Source of the DNA: Actinomadura luteofluorescens
GTDB taxonomy: Bacteria > Actinomycetota > Actinomycetes > Streptosporangiales > Streptosporangiaceae
Direction of reading: 5' to 3'
Assembly (NCBI RefSeq): GCF_013409365.1
Contig: NZ_JACCBA010000001.1
Coordinates: 1,240,001-1,304,000, forward strand
DNA: 64,000 nucleotides
Both the position numbers and the translations under genes were made by a program. Under the pieces are notes generated by a model. That model was not told where the DNA came from, did not search any database, and was given only the letters and a program-made list of their open reading frames with translations. Shown piece by piece: positions 51,716-59,822 of the stretch (the first letter of the stretch is position 1; the number at the start of each line of letters is the position of its first letter).

Positions 51716-51949
51716 ATGAGCGATGGAGTGACGCTCGCCCAGGAGGCGAGCAGCCGGGATCCCGCGGTGGGGCTGCGGGCCGTGCGCGCGCTGCGCGAAC
51801 TGGCCGAGAGGCTGGAGGCGCTGCAGGTCGCCAGCGCCCGCGACCAGGGCTGGTCCTGGCAGGAGATCGCGGTCTGCCTCGGCGTGAGCCGGCAGGCCGT
51901 CCACAAGAAGCACGGCTCCGGCCGCCGCCTACTCAAGAAGGAGCAGTAG
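51716..51949 (+). CDS. Small HTH protein upstream of Clp-N protein
   Basis: This 77-residue protein has an N-terminal helical part (RALRELAERLEALQVASARD) and a helix-turn-helix WQEIAVCLGVSRQAVHKKH near the C terminus. It is a single DNA-binding domain and probably acts as a dimer. The double operator over its promoter is the likely binding site, so it probably represses itself and the Clp-N gene just 3 bases downstream. In many actinomycetes the same HTH protein precedes a Clp-N-domain protein, which suggests a conserved two-gene module. Its signal is unknown. Confidence 0.85.
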   Translation: MSDGVTLAQEASSRDPAVGLRAVRALRELAERLEALQVASARDQGWSWQEIAVCLGVSRQAVHKKHGSGRRLLKKEQ

Positions 51950-51952
51950 AGC

Positions 51953-52510
51953 ATGTTCGAGCGTTTCACCGCGGAGGCGCGGCAGACGGTCACCGGGGCC
52001 CAGGCCGAGGCGCGGGCGCTGCGCGACCGCCACATCGGCACCGAGCACCTACTGCTCGCTTTGGCGGGCGCCGGGGACGCCACGGGACGCGCGCTGCGCT
52101 CGCACGGGCTCACCCCGGACGACCTGCGGGCCCGGATCGCCCGCGCCGGCCGCGCGGACGGCGACGCCCTCGACCCCGACGCCCTGCGCAGCATCGGTAT
52201 CGACCTGGACGCGGTCCGCGAGGCCACCGAGCAGAGCTTCGGCGAGGGCGCGCTCGACGCGCCGGCCGGGAAGGCCGACCGGTTCCGCCAGGGCCGCGTC
52301 CCCTTCGCGCCCGAGGCCAAGAAGGCGCTGGAGCTGAGCCTCCGGCACGCGATCCGGCTCGGTCAGAAGGAGATCCGCAGCGGACACCTCCTGCTCGGCG
52401 TCCTGCACGACGGCGGCTTCCCGTCGGTGCGGCTGGTCACCGGGGCCGGGGTGGACGTCGAGGAGCTGCGCGCCGAGGTGCGCCGGCTGCTGACCTCCAA
52501 AGCGGCCTGA
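51953..52510 (+). CDS. Clp N-terminal-domain protein (double Clp-N repeat)
   Basis: This 185-residue protein consists of two Clp_N repeats without an AAA+ ATPase. The repeats are recognisable as MFERFTAEARQTV with IGTEHLLLALAG and FAPEAKKALELSLRHAI with IRSGHLLLGVLHDGG. Clp-N domains bind adaptors or substrates of ClpC/ClpP. A free domain may regulate the Clp protease or act as an adaptor. It is cotranscribed with the upstream HTH gene and shares its leaderless, doubly operated promoter. The function is unproven. Confidence 0.9.
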   Translation: MFERFTAEARQTVTGAQAEARALRDRHIGTEHLLLALAGAGDATGRALRSHGLTPDDLRARIARAGRADGDALDPDALRSIGIDLDAVREATEQSFGEGALDAPAGKADRFRQGRVPFAPEAKKALELSLRHAIRLGQKEIRSGHLLLGVLHDGGFPSVRLVTGAGVDVEELRAEVRRLLTSKAA

Positions 52511-52518
52511 CCGCCCGG

Positions 52519-53013
52519 TCAGCCGAAGGCGCCGGTGAGGGCGCCGACGCAGGCGGCGCCGCGGGCGGGATCGTAGGGGAAGCGCCGCTTGCACTCCCCC
52601 GAGACCCACGGCGGGGGCGCGTGGCGGGGCCGCGGAGGCTTGCGCACCGCGGGCCTGTGGTGCCGCCGCACGGGGCGGTGGTGCCGGCGCGGCGAGGCGG
52701 CGCGCCCGCCGCGATGAGCCCGCTTCTTGTGCCCGGCGTGGTGCCGGGACGGGTTCGCGCGCGGCTCGGCCACGTCCCGTCCCGGCGGCGGCGACGAGGC
52801 CGGCGAAGGCCTGGCGGACGGCACCGGCGTGGTGACGCCGTCCGCCGGACGGACCGGCGCGAACCGCGTCGTGCCGTAGGCGATGACGAGGACGAGCCCC
52901 GCGACGAGGGCGAACGCCGCGGCGACCGCCGGCAGGCGGGTCGGGCGGCGGATGGGCCGCCGGGGCCCGCCGCGGGTGAACCCGGCGGGCGGAAGGCTGG
53001 AGGAAAGGCGCAC
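52519..53013 (-). CDS. Single-helix membrane protein with Arg/His/Pro-rich region
   Basis: This 164-residue protein has a short cytoplasmic N terminus, one membrane helix (about residues 28-50) and a long extracytoplasmic part. A low-complexity linker rich in Pro, Ser, Arg and His (residues 60-135) leads to a small C-terminal part with two cysteines (ECKRRFPYD and GAACVGALTG). The last part may be a short cell-wall-binding or disulfide domain. No family is recognised. It converges on the Clp-N gene, with 8 bp between stops. Base composition is like its neighbours. Confidence 0.65.
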   Translation of the reverse strand: MRLSSSLPPAGFTRGGPRRPIRRPTRLPAVAAAFALVAGLVLVIAYGTTRFAPVRPADGVTTPVPSARPSPASSPPPGRDVAEPRANPSRHHAGHKKRAHRGGRAASPRRHHRPVRRHHRPAVRKPPRPRHAPPPWVSGECKRRFPYDPARGAACVGALTGAFG

Positions 53014-53250
53014 CCCACGATGGTCACGCTACGCACCCGCCCGGACACGGAGACGCGCCGCAACCGTTGCCAGCTCGATACATTGGCGGGGGCCGAAGCC
53101 TCGTGAGCAGGCGAATTCCTCGACGAACGCGGAGGAGACCGACACCCGCCGTCCGCCCCGGTCCGTCCCCGGCGGCCCGTGATCACACCGGGTTTCCCGG
53201 CGGGGGCCGCTTCGGCTTCTCCCACCATCCCGACCTGGACGTCCGGCTCG

Positions 53251-54168
53251 TCAGGGCGAGGTGGAGCGAAGCGAGGCCGACGCGCTCTCCCACAGCGCGA
53301 TGGACATGGCGCGGACGGCCGGATTCGCATCGGATGCGCGGCAGGTCACGAAGATCTCGCGGGCCAGCCCCTGCGGTTCGTCGACGGGAAGGTACTGGAT
53401 CACATCCTCGCGCTGTCTGGCCAGCTCCGGGATGAGGGCGATGCCGAAACCGCTGGCCACGAGGCCGAGGGCTGTGCGGTAGCTGACCGCCTTGTACGGC
53501 ACCCGAGGCTCGAACCCCCCGGCCCGGCAGGCGATCTCGGTGACGGATTGGTGGCCCGGCGGCACCATGTCACCGACCCATTCCGCCTCGGCGTAGTCGA
53601 ACAGGCGGGCCCGCGAGTGAGCGGACGGCGAATCGTTCCGTTGAACCGCCAGCAGCATCGGCTCCGCCCCGAGCAACGTCTGCTGGAGACCGCGATTGTC
53701 CGGCCTGGGCGAGCACGAGTACTGGTAGGTGATCGCGAGATCGATCTCGTCGGCGAGGACGGCCGCACGCGCCTCTTCGGTCTCGTGTTCGATGATCGTG
53801 AGAGAGATGCCCGGGTAGCGGTGTCGGAACAGTCGCAGCGCCAACGGGAGCAGTTCGGTCGCGGCGGTCGCGAAGGTGGCCATGCGGAGGATGCCGGCTC
53901 GCAGGTTCGCCACGTCGTGGACGGCGTGCTCGGCCGCCTCGAGCTCGGACAGCACCCTGTACGCGTGCTCGGCCAGGACACGGCCGGCCAGGGTCAGCTG
54001 CACCCGGCGGGCGTGTCTCTCCAGGAGAACGACTCCGGCCTCGCGCTCGAGCTGCGCGAGTTGCTGGGAGACGGCGGAGGCCGTGTAACCGAGCTCCCTC
54101 GCGACGGCCACGATGGTCCCCCGCCGTGACAACTCGGCGAGGACTCGGAGGCGTTTCGCGTCGAGCAT
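53251..54168 (-). CDS. LysR-type regulator of the catabolic operon
   Basis: This 305-residue regulator belongs to the ArgP/IciA-like LysR group by its start (MLDAKRLRVLAELSRRGTIV, then LGYTASAVSQQLAQLEREAG). The effector domain has a glycine-rich ASGFGIALIPEL and a segment QYSCSPRP. ATG 54168 is used; the TTG at 54174 is a less likely start. The start is 72 bp from the divergent dehydratase gene at 54240. It should therefore regulate the whole operon 54240-63927. The inducer is probably the imported compound or an intermediate. Confidence 0.88.
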   Translation of the reverse strand: MLDAKRLRVLAELSRRGTIVAVARELGYTASAVSQQLAQLEREAGVVLLERHARRVQLTLAGRVLAEHAYRVLSELEAAEHAVHDVANLRAGILRMATFATAATELLPLALRLFRHRYPGISLTIIEHETEEARAAVLADEIDLAITYQYSCSPRPDNRGLQQTLLGAEPMLLAVQRNDSPSAHSRARLFDYAEAEWVGDMVPPGHQSVTEIACRAGGFEPRVPYKAVSYRTALGLVASGFGIALIPELARQREDVIQYLPVDEPQGLAREIFVTCRASDANPAVRAMSIALWESASASLRSTSP

Positions 54169-54203
54169 AAGCAAAACTTAATCTATTTCGGAAAAACCCG
54201 CGA

Positions 54204-54239
54204 TTGACCTCCGTCTCGGGGCACCTCAATACTTCCCGC
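54204..54239 (+). promoter_or_regulatory. Leaderless promoter of the catabolic operon
   Basis: TTGACC (54204-54209) and AATACT (54228-54233) are 18 bp apart, and the ATG at 54240 lies 6 bases after the -10. No Shine-Dalgarno sequence precedes the ATG, so the operon probably starts with a leaderless mRNA. The AT-rich stretch at 54170-54195 next to it is a likely LysR-binding area. Confidence 0.5.
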
Positions 54240-55205
54240 ATGATTCACCCCGCAACGCGAGCTGTGAGTGCTCCGACCGCCTCGGCGGTAGACGCGGCAC
54301 TGGCCGTGGTGACGAACACCCTGGTGGCGAGCCCTCTCATGCCGAGCCCGCGGCTGGCGCCTGACGCGTTCCTCAAACTCGAGAGCCTCCAACCGACCGG
54401 CTCCTTCAAAGTCCGGGGTGCCCTGGCCGCCGTGGCGATGGCCGAGCGGAACCGCGGAATCGTCACGGCATCGGCAGGCAATCACGGACTGGCGGTCGCG
54501 TGGGCGGCCGAGCGGCTGGACCGGCACGCCACGGTCGTGATCCCTCGGACGGCTTCCAGCGCGAAGGCGAACGCGCTCGAACGCTCGGGTTGCAAGCTCG
54601 AACACGTGGGCGAGAACTACGAGGAGGCCGAGGAGCACGCTCTCACCCTGGCGGCGGAAGGCCACTCCTACATCTCCGCCTACAACGACCCGAACGTCAT
54701 CGCGGGGCAGAGCACCATCGGCGCCGAACTGGCGCACATCGACGGACCGATCACGGTGTACGTCCCCGTCGGAGGGGGCGGCCTGGTGGCAGGCGTCTGC
54801 CTGTGGGCACAGGACCGCTCCGACGTGAGGGTCGTCGGTGTCGAGAGCGCGGCGTCGCGAGGGCTGAGCGCGGCGATCGAGGCGGGACGCGTCGTGAACG
54901 TGCCCGTCGGCCGGACGCTGGCCGATGGACTCGCGGGCAATCTCGAGGCGGGTTCGGTCACGGTGGAGATCGCCTCACGACGCGTCGACGAGATGGTCGC
55001 CGTCACCGAGGAGGAGATCGAGGAGGCCATCCGGTTCCTCGCGGCCGAGCACGGGCTGGTCGCCGAGGGCTCCGGGGCCGTCGGGGTGGCCGCCGTCATG
55101 AACCGCCGGGCGACCTCCGTGGGAAGCCCGTTGGCGCTGGTCACCGGCAGGAACATCGCGTTGCCGACACTGGCGGGGGTGCTCGGCGATGCTTCTGCTC
55201 AGTGA
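54240..55205 (+). CDS. PLP-dependent threonine/serine dehydratase-like enzyme
   Basis: This 321-residue fold-II PLP enzyme has the Schiff-base lysine K57 in PTGSFKVRGA, the substrate loop SAGNHGLAVAW and the phosphate-binding glycine loop VPVGGGGLVAG. It lacks the C-terminal regulatory ACT domain of biosynthetic threonine deaminase. Members include serine racemase, 3-hydroxyaspartate dehydratase (BhcB) and the ectoine-utilisation protein EutB. A beta-hydroxy amino acid is the likely substrate. It overlaps the next gene, an ornithine-cyclodeaminase-like reductase, by 17 bp; the same pair occurs as EutB/EutC and BhcB/BhcD, which points to a shared imine intermediate. Confidence 0.88.
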   Translation: MIHPATRAVSAPTASAVDAALAVVTNTLVASPLMPSPRLAPDAFLKLESLQPTGSFKVRGALAAVAMAERNRGIVTASAGNHGLAVAWAAERLDRHATVVIPRTASSAKANALERSGCKLEHVGENYEEAEEHALTLAAEGHSYISAYNDPNVIAGQSTIGAELAHIDGPITVYVPVGGGGLVAGVCLWAQDRSDVRVVGVESAASRGLSAAIEAGRVVNVPVGRTLADGLAGNLEAGSVTVEIASRRVDEMVAVTEEEIEEAIRFLAAEHGLVAEGSGAVGVAAVMNRRATSVGSPLALVTGRNIALPTLAGVLGDASAQ

Positions 55206-56190
55206 GTCGGAGATTCACACCCTGCTCACTCCGTCCGAGGCTCTGGAAGCGATGAGGTCGAGCTTCATCGCACATGACCGCGGAGCCGTCGAGAAGCCGG
55301 ATGTGATCACCCTCGAATTCGACGAGCACGGCGCGGACGTCCACGCCAAGGGCTCCTACATCCACGGCGATCCGACCTGGGCCGTCAAGGTCGCCTCATC
55401 GTTCCCCGGAAACAACAGGTCGGGCGAGCCCGTGCACAGCGGCCTGAGCCTCGTCTTCAGTTCGTCCTCGGGCTACTTGGAGGCCATTCTCCTCGACAAC
55501 GGATACCTGACCGAACTCCGCACCGGCGCCACCGGCGCGCTGGCCACCGACCTGCTGTCGAGAGCCGACGCCTCGACCGTGGCCGTGATCGGCGCCGGCA
55601 GCCAGGCAAGGTTCCAGCTCGACGCCCTTCTTCGCGTCCGCAAGATCGACACGGTACGCGTCCTCTCCAGACGCCGGGCTCATGCGGAACGCTACGCGCT
55701 CGATGCCCGGACCCGTTACGGCGTGACCGTACAGGTGTGCGACTCGGGCGAGGAGGCCGTGGCGGGCGCGGACATCGTCGTGACGACCACACCATCGCGC
55801 GAGCCGGTCGTCGAAGGCGCGTGGCTCGAACCGGGAACCCACCTCACGGCCATCGGTTGCGACTCGCCCGGCAAGCGCGAACTGGACGCCGAGTGCCTGC
55901 GGCGCGCGGCGGTCGTGGTCGTCGACGACCCTGACCAGGCGATCACTCATGGAGAGCTCCAGCATGCGGCGCGCGACGGGTCATGGGACGTGTCGCGCAC
56001 GGTGGCACTCGGCGCGCTCCTCCAGGGGAAGGCGCGCGGACGGCTCGACGACCGCGGGATCACGATCGCGGACCTGTCCGGCGTCGGCTCGCAGGACGCG
56101 GCCATCGCGTCGCTCGCGTACTCGAAGGCCGTCGCCAGAGGGATCGGCCGCCGCATCGCCGAGGCCCGATTCCCCGAGGAGACGAAATGA
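55189..56190 (+). CDS. Ornithine cyclodeaminase / mu-crystallin family reductase (copy 1)
   Basis: This 333-residue NAD(P)-dependent enzyme has the N-terminal substrate domain (HAKGSYIHGDPTWAVKVASS with conserved Lys, and YLTELRTGATGALA) and a Rossmann domain with VAVIGAGSQARFQLDAL. The family includes ornithine cyclodeaminase, ketimine and imine reductases, and iminosuccinate reductase (BhcD). A catabolic or imine-reducing role is likely in this operon. It lies between the dehydratase and the importer genes, with overlaps on both sides (17 bp and ATGA). A second member is at 61392. Confidence 0.88.
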   Translation: MLLLSESEIHTLLTPSEALEAMRSSFIAHDRGAVEKPDVITLEFDEHGADVHAKGSYIHGDPTWAVKVASSFPGNNRSGEPVHSGLSLVFSSSSGYLEAILLDNGYLTELRTGATGALATDLLSRADASTVAVIGAGSQARFQLDALLRVRKIDTVRVLSRRRAHAERYALDARTRYGVTVQVCDSGEEAVAGADIVVTTTPSREPVVEGAWLEPGTHLTAIGCDSPGKRELDAECLRRAAVVVVDDPDQAITHGELQHAARDGSWDVSRTVALGALLQGKARGRLDDRGITIADLSGVGSQDAAIASLAYSKAVARGIGRRIAEARFPEETK

Positions 56191-57113
56191 GCGCCACCAG
56201 GACGCCCACCGCGCCGGCCCAGCAACTGCGCGTGCATCCTCGGCGGGCCGCGCGCCGGCTCAGGATGCTCTGTGGCGCCGTCGTCGTGTTCTTCCTCGTC
56301 GCACTCGCCCATTCACTGTGGACGAATCCGCGACTGCCGAAGGACGTGGTGTGGGACTACCTCTTCCATGAACTGACCCTGAGCGGGCTCGTCGTCACCC
56401 TGTACCTCACGGTTCTCGCCATGGTCATCGGGCTGGTCGGGGGCACGCTTCTGGCGATCATGCGTCTGTCGCCGAACCCCGTCCTGTCGTTCTGCGCCAA
56501 CCTGTACCTGTGGGTCTTCCGGGGAACACCCGTGCTGATCCAGATCATCTTCTGGGGCTACCTCGGAGCGCTCTATCCCGAGCTGAAGATCGGTATTCCG
56601 TTCACCGGCATCACCTTCGTGTCCTTCGACGCCAACGTCATCACCCCGACCGTCGCCGCGCTCCTGGCCCTCGGTCTCAACGAGGTGGCCTACGCGTCGG
56701 AGATCGTGAGGTCGGGGATCCTCGGAGTCGATGCCGGACAGGTCGAGGCGGCGTCGTCGCTGGGGATGAACTCGCCCCAGACCCTGCGGCGGATCGTCCT
56801 TCCGCAGGCCATGCGAACGATCGTCCCGCCGATGAGCAACGAGGTCATCACCATGCTGAAGACGACGGCGCTGGTCTCCGTCATCGCCGGCAAGGACCTG
56901 CTGACGAACCTCCAGCAGATATACGCGCAGAACTTCCAGGTCATCCCGCTGCTCATCGTCGCGAGCATCTGGTACATGGCGATCACTTCGGTGCTCACTC
57001 TTCTCCAGACCCATCTCGAGAAGCGATACAGCCGGGGCCTGACCCGGACCACGGCCCGAGGGCCCATGAACAGGCTTTTCGGCTTCAAGCGGAGGGGAGC
57101 CGTCGATGCCTGA
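56187..57113 (+). CDS. Amino-acid ABC transporter permease
   Basis: This 308-residue inner-membrane permease has a hydrophobic N-terminal anchor and five helices of the HisMQ-type fold (MetI-like domain), with [18 protein letters not shown] and [19 protein letters not shown]. The EAA loop reads [20 protein letters not shown] and contacts the ATPase. A single permease gene suggests a homodimer. The GTPVLIQ motif is characteristic of polar amino acid transporters. It follows the first reductase with an ATGA overlap and overlaps the ATPase gene by 8 bp. Confidence 0.92.
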   Translation: MSATRTPTAPAQQLRVHPRRAARRLRMLCGAVVVFFLVALAHSLWTNPRLPKDVVWDYLFHELTLSGLVVTLYLTVLAMVIGLVGGTLLAIMRLSPNPVLSFCANLYLWVFRGTPVLIQIIFWGYLGALYPELKIGIPFTGITFVSFDANVITPTVAALLALGLNEVAYASEIVRSGILGVDAGQVEAASSLGMNSPQTLRRIVLPQAMRTIVPPMSNEVITMLKTTALVSVIAGKDLLTNLQQIYAQNFQVIPLLIVASIWYMAITSVLTLLQTHLEKRYSRGLTRTTARGPMNRLFGFKRRGAVDA

Positions 57114-57879
57114 ACCGCGCCTGGCCGTCAGCGCCCAGGGGATCCACAAGAGTTTCGGCGACATCCACGTGCTCCGGGGGGTCGACCTCGACGTACACGA
57201 CGGAGAGGTCGTCTGCCTCATCGGCCCGAGCGGCTCGGGCAAGAGCACCTTCCTCCGCTGCATCAACCATCTCGAGACAGTGGACGTCGGCCTCCTCTCC
57301 GTCTACGGCGAACCCGTCGGCTACCGCGAAGAGCGGGGGACACTTCGCGAACTGCCGAACAAGGAGGTCTGCCGTCGCCGCAGCGAGATCGGCATGGTGT
57401 TCCAGCGGTTCAACCTCTTCGCGCACATGACGGCGGTCCAGAATGTCGCCGAGGCGCCTGTACGCGTCCTGCACAAGAGCAAAGAGCAGGCATACCAGAC
57501 GGCGCGGGAACTGCTGGAAACGGTCGGCCTCAGCGACAAGGCCGATTGCTACCCCTCCTCGCTCTCGGGCGGCCAGCAACAACGAGTGGCCATCGCCCGC
57601 GCACTGGCCATGGGTCCCAACCTGATGCTGTTCGACGAACCCACGTCCGCACTGGATCCGGAGCTGGTCGGCGACGTCCTCGCCGTGATGCGGGACCTCG
57701 CCCAGAGCGGAATGACGATGGTCGTCGTCACCCACGAGATCGGTTTCGCCCGGGAAGTCGCCGACCGCGTGGCCTTCATGGACGGCGGGATCATCGCCGA
57801 GAGCGGCCCCACCGAGCAGGTACTCACCAATCCTTCACATGCCAGAACACGGGATTTCCTCTCCAAGGTACTCGCCTGA
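57106..57879 (+). CDS. Amino-acid ABC transporter ATP-binding protein
   Basis: This 257-residue ATPase has Walker [10 protein letters not shown] (residues 40-48), the Q loop ([13 protein letters not shown]), the signature [16 protein letters not shown], Walker [15 protein letters not shown] and the switch His in [10 protein letters not shown]. It belongs to the GlnQ/HisP group that energises polar-amino-acid uptake. A stretch after the first strand ([20 protein letters not shown]) is longer than in GlnQ, as in ectoine and opine-type importers. It is translationally coupled to the permease gene. Confidence 0.94.
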   Translation: MPEPRLAVSAQGIHKSFGDIHVLRGVDLDVHDGEVVCLIGPSGSGKSTFLRCINHLETVDVGLLSVYGEPVGYREERGTLRELPNKEVCRRRSEIGMVFQRFNLFAHMTAVQNVAEAPVRVLHKSKEQAYQTARELLETVGLSDKADCYPSSLSGGQQQRVAIARALAMGPNLMLFDEPTSALDPELVGDVLAVMRDLAQSGMTMVVVTHEIGFAREVADRVAFMDGGIIAESGPTEQVLTNPSHARTRDFLSKVLA

Positions 57880-57909
57880 GCACGGCCGGGAAATTCCCGA
57901 AAGGAAGAC

Positions 57910-58842
57910 ATGAAAGCACGTAGATTGGCGGCGGTCGCAGCATGCGCGGCCGTCTTCGCCGGCGGGCTCGTCGGCTGCGGTGACTCATCCGACTCGACCG
58001 GCAGCGGCTCGACCACGATCGCGGATCGGAAGGTCATGGTCGACGAGCAACTCGCGGCGAAGGTCCCCGACTCGTTCAGGGGCCGCCTGCGCATCGCCAC
58101 CGCGGCGCCATATCCGCCCTTCGAGTACTTCGACGAGAACCAGAAGCTCGTCGGACTCGACATCGATCTGGGCAATGCGGTGGCCGCCAAGCTGGGCATG
58201 AAGACGGATTGGCAGGCGGTCAGCTTCGACGGCGTCATCGCCGGGACCAAGGCGAAGAGGTTCGACCTCATCATCTCGGACATGGGCGTCACCTCCGAGC
58301 GGGCGAAGGAGATCGATTTCGTCACGTACGCGCTCGCCGGCATCGGCATGGTCATCCCGAAGGGGAACCCTCAAGGCGTCACGACGCTGGCCGACTTCTG
58401 CGGGAAGCCGGTGTCGATGGAAAAGGGCGCCATCCAGGTCACCTTCATCCAGGAGTTCAACAAGACCACCTGCGCGAAGGCGGGAAAGCCCATCCAGATC
58501 GCCCAGTTCGCGAAGAGCTCTGACGCGCTGCTCTCCCTGAAGACCGGCAAAACAAGCGGATTCTTCGTCGATCTCGCCAGCGGCACCTACATCGCCCGGA
58601 CCAGCGAGAAGGGAGCGGCGTTCGAAGTCCTCAACGATTCCAAAGCGCCGCCCAGCGGCTACAACCCGATCAAGATCGGAGTTGGTGTGGGCAAGGACCA
58701 CACCGAGCTGCGGGACGCGGTCAAGGCCGCGCTGGAGGCGCTCTTCGCGGACGGAACCTATACCGCGATATTCAAGAAGCACGGATTGCAGGGATCCGTC
58801 GTCAAGAAGATCGAGATCAATGGAGCGGAGACTCCCCAGTGA
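57910..58842 (+). CDS. Amino-acid-type ABC substrate-binding lipoprotein
   Basis: This 310-residue protein has a lipoprotein signal (MKARRLAAVAACAAVFAGG with lipobox LVGC) and a periplasmic-binding-protein fold of the HisJ family: LRIATAAPYPPFEYFDENQ, GLDIDLGNAVAAKLG, DLIISDMGVTSERAKEIDF. It captures the substrate for the adjacent permease and ATPase. Family members bind polar amino acids, opines, ectoines or related small amines. The lipobox cysteine anchors it outside the membrane. AAAGGAAG precedes the ATG, and its stop overlaps the next gene start (GTGA). Confidence 0.93.
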   Translation: MKARRLAAVAACAAVFAGGLVGCGDSSDSTGSGSTTIADRKVMVDEQLAAKVPDSFRGRLRIATAAPYPPFEYFDENQKLVGLDIDLGNAVAAKLGMKTDWQAVSFDGVIAGTKAKRFDLIISDMGVTSERAKEIDFVTYALAGIGMVIPKGNPQGVTTLADFCGKPVSMEKGAIQVTFIQEFNKTTCAKAGKPIQIAQFAKSSDALLSLKTGKTSGFFVDLASGTYIARTSEKGAAFEVLNDSKAPPSGYNPIKIGVGVGKDHTELRDAVKAALEALFADGTYTAIFKKHGLQGSVVKKIEINGAETPQ

Positions 58843-59822
58843 CGGCACGACCGAGGATCGAGCTGGCGACGGCGGCGTACCTGCGCCGCCTGAACGTCCC
58901 GTCCCGGACCTCGGAGGAGGAGATGGGCGCGGCCGACGCACGTGAGTTCAACCGGAAGGCACTCGTCGCGGAGTTCGGCCCGCAGCCGGTCGTCGGCGCC
59001 ATGGCGGACCACCTCGCGGGCGGCGTCCCAGTCCGCGTGTTCCGGCCCGCCGGAGACGCGGGCGCCGGTCCGGTCGTGCTGTACATCCACGGCGGCGGAT
59101 GGACGGTCGGCGATCTGGACTCGCACGCCGGTGTGAGCCGGGCGCTGTGCGCCCTGGCGGGCGTCACCGTTGTCGCCGTCGACTACAGGCTCGCTCCCGA
59201 GCACCGGTATCCGGCGGCGGTCGAAGACTGCGAGGCCGCGCTCGAATGGCTCGCCGCCCATGCCGACGACCTCGGCGTCGACCCCAGGGCGATCGCCGTG
59301 GTGGGCGACAGCTCGGGGGGCAATCTCGCGGCGGTGATCGCACAGCGAGCGACGGCCGCCGGGGTGCGCCTGCGCTGCCAGGTGCTGGTCTACCCCCCCG
59401 TTGACAGCAGGTCCCGATCGAAGTCCTTCGAGACGATGGCGACGGGATACGGTCTCGAGGCCGCGGAGATGCTCTGGTACTGGTCGAACTACCTCGGCGA
59501 GGCACCGAAGGCCGACGACCCGGGGCATTCGCCGCTCGCGGCCCACGACCTGCACGGCCTGCCGCCCGCTCTGATCCTGACCGCCGAACTGGATCCGCTG
59601 AGGGACGAGGCGGAGGAGTACGGTGCGGCGCTGGTGGCGGCGGACGTGCCGGTGAGCATGCGCCGTTTCGCTGGAACGATCCACGGCTTCTTCCGCATGC
59701 CGGGCACCATCCCGCTGGGCAGGGTCGCGCTCGAATCGGCCGCCGCGTTCCTCCACTCCCGCCTTTCGGTCACCGGACCGCTACGGAGCTGGGACGACCT
59801 GAGTTTCGAGGTCGTGATATGA
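58839..59822 (+). CDS. HSL-type alpha/beta hydrolase
   Basis: This 327-residue esterase or amidase has the oxyanion-hole motif YIHGGGWTVGDLDSH and the nucleophile S158 in VVGDSSGGNLA. The catalytic Asp lies in LTAELDPLRDE and the His in GTIHGFF. This is the hormone-sensitive-lipase (family IV) pattern. In this operon it probably hydrolyses an ester, lactone or amide bond of the imported compound. It is linked by four-base overlaps to the binding-protein gene and the FAD oxidase gene. The physiological substrate is unknown. Confidence 0.9.
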   Translation: MTARPRIELATAAYLRRLNVPSRTSEEEMGAADAREFNRKALVAEFGPQPVVGAMADHLAGGVPVRVFRPAGDAGAGPVVLYIHGGGWTVGDLDSHAGVSRALCALAGVTVVAVDYRLAPEHRYPAAVEDCEAALEWLAAHADDLGVDPRAIAVVGDSSGGNLAAVIAQRATAAGVRLRCQVLVYPPVDSRSRSKSFETMATGYGLEAAEMLWYWSNYLGEAPKADDPGHSPLAAHDLHGLPPALILTAELDPLRDEAEEYGAALVAADVPVSMRRFAGTIHGFFRMPGTIPLGRVALESAAAFLHSRLSVTGPLRSWDDLSFEVVI

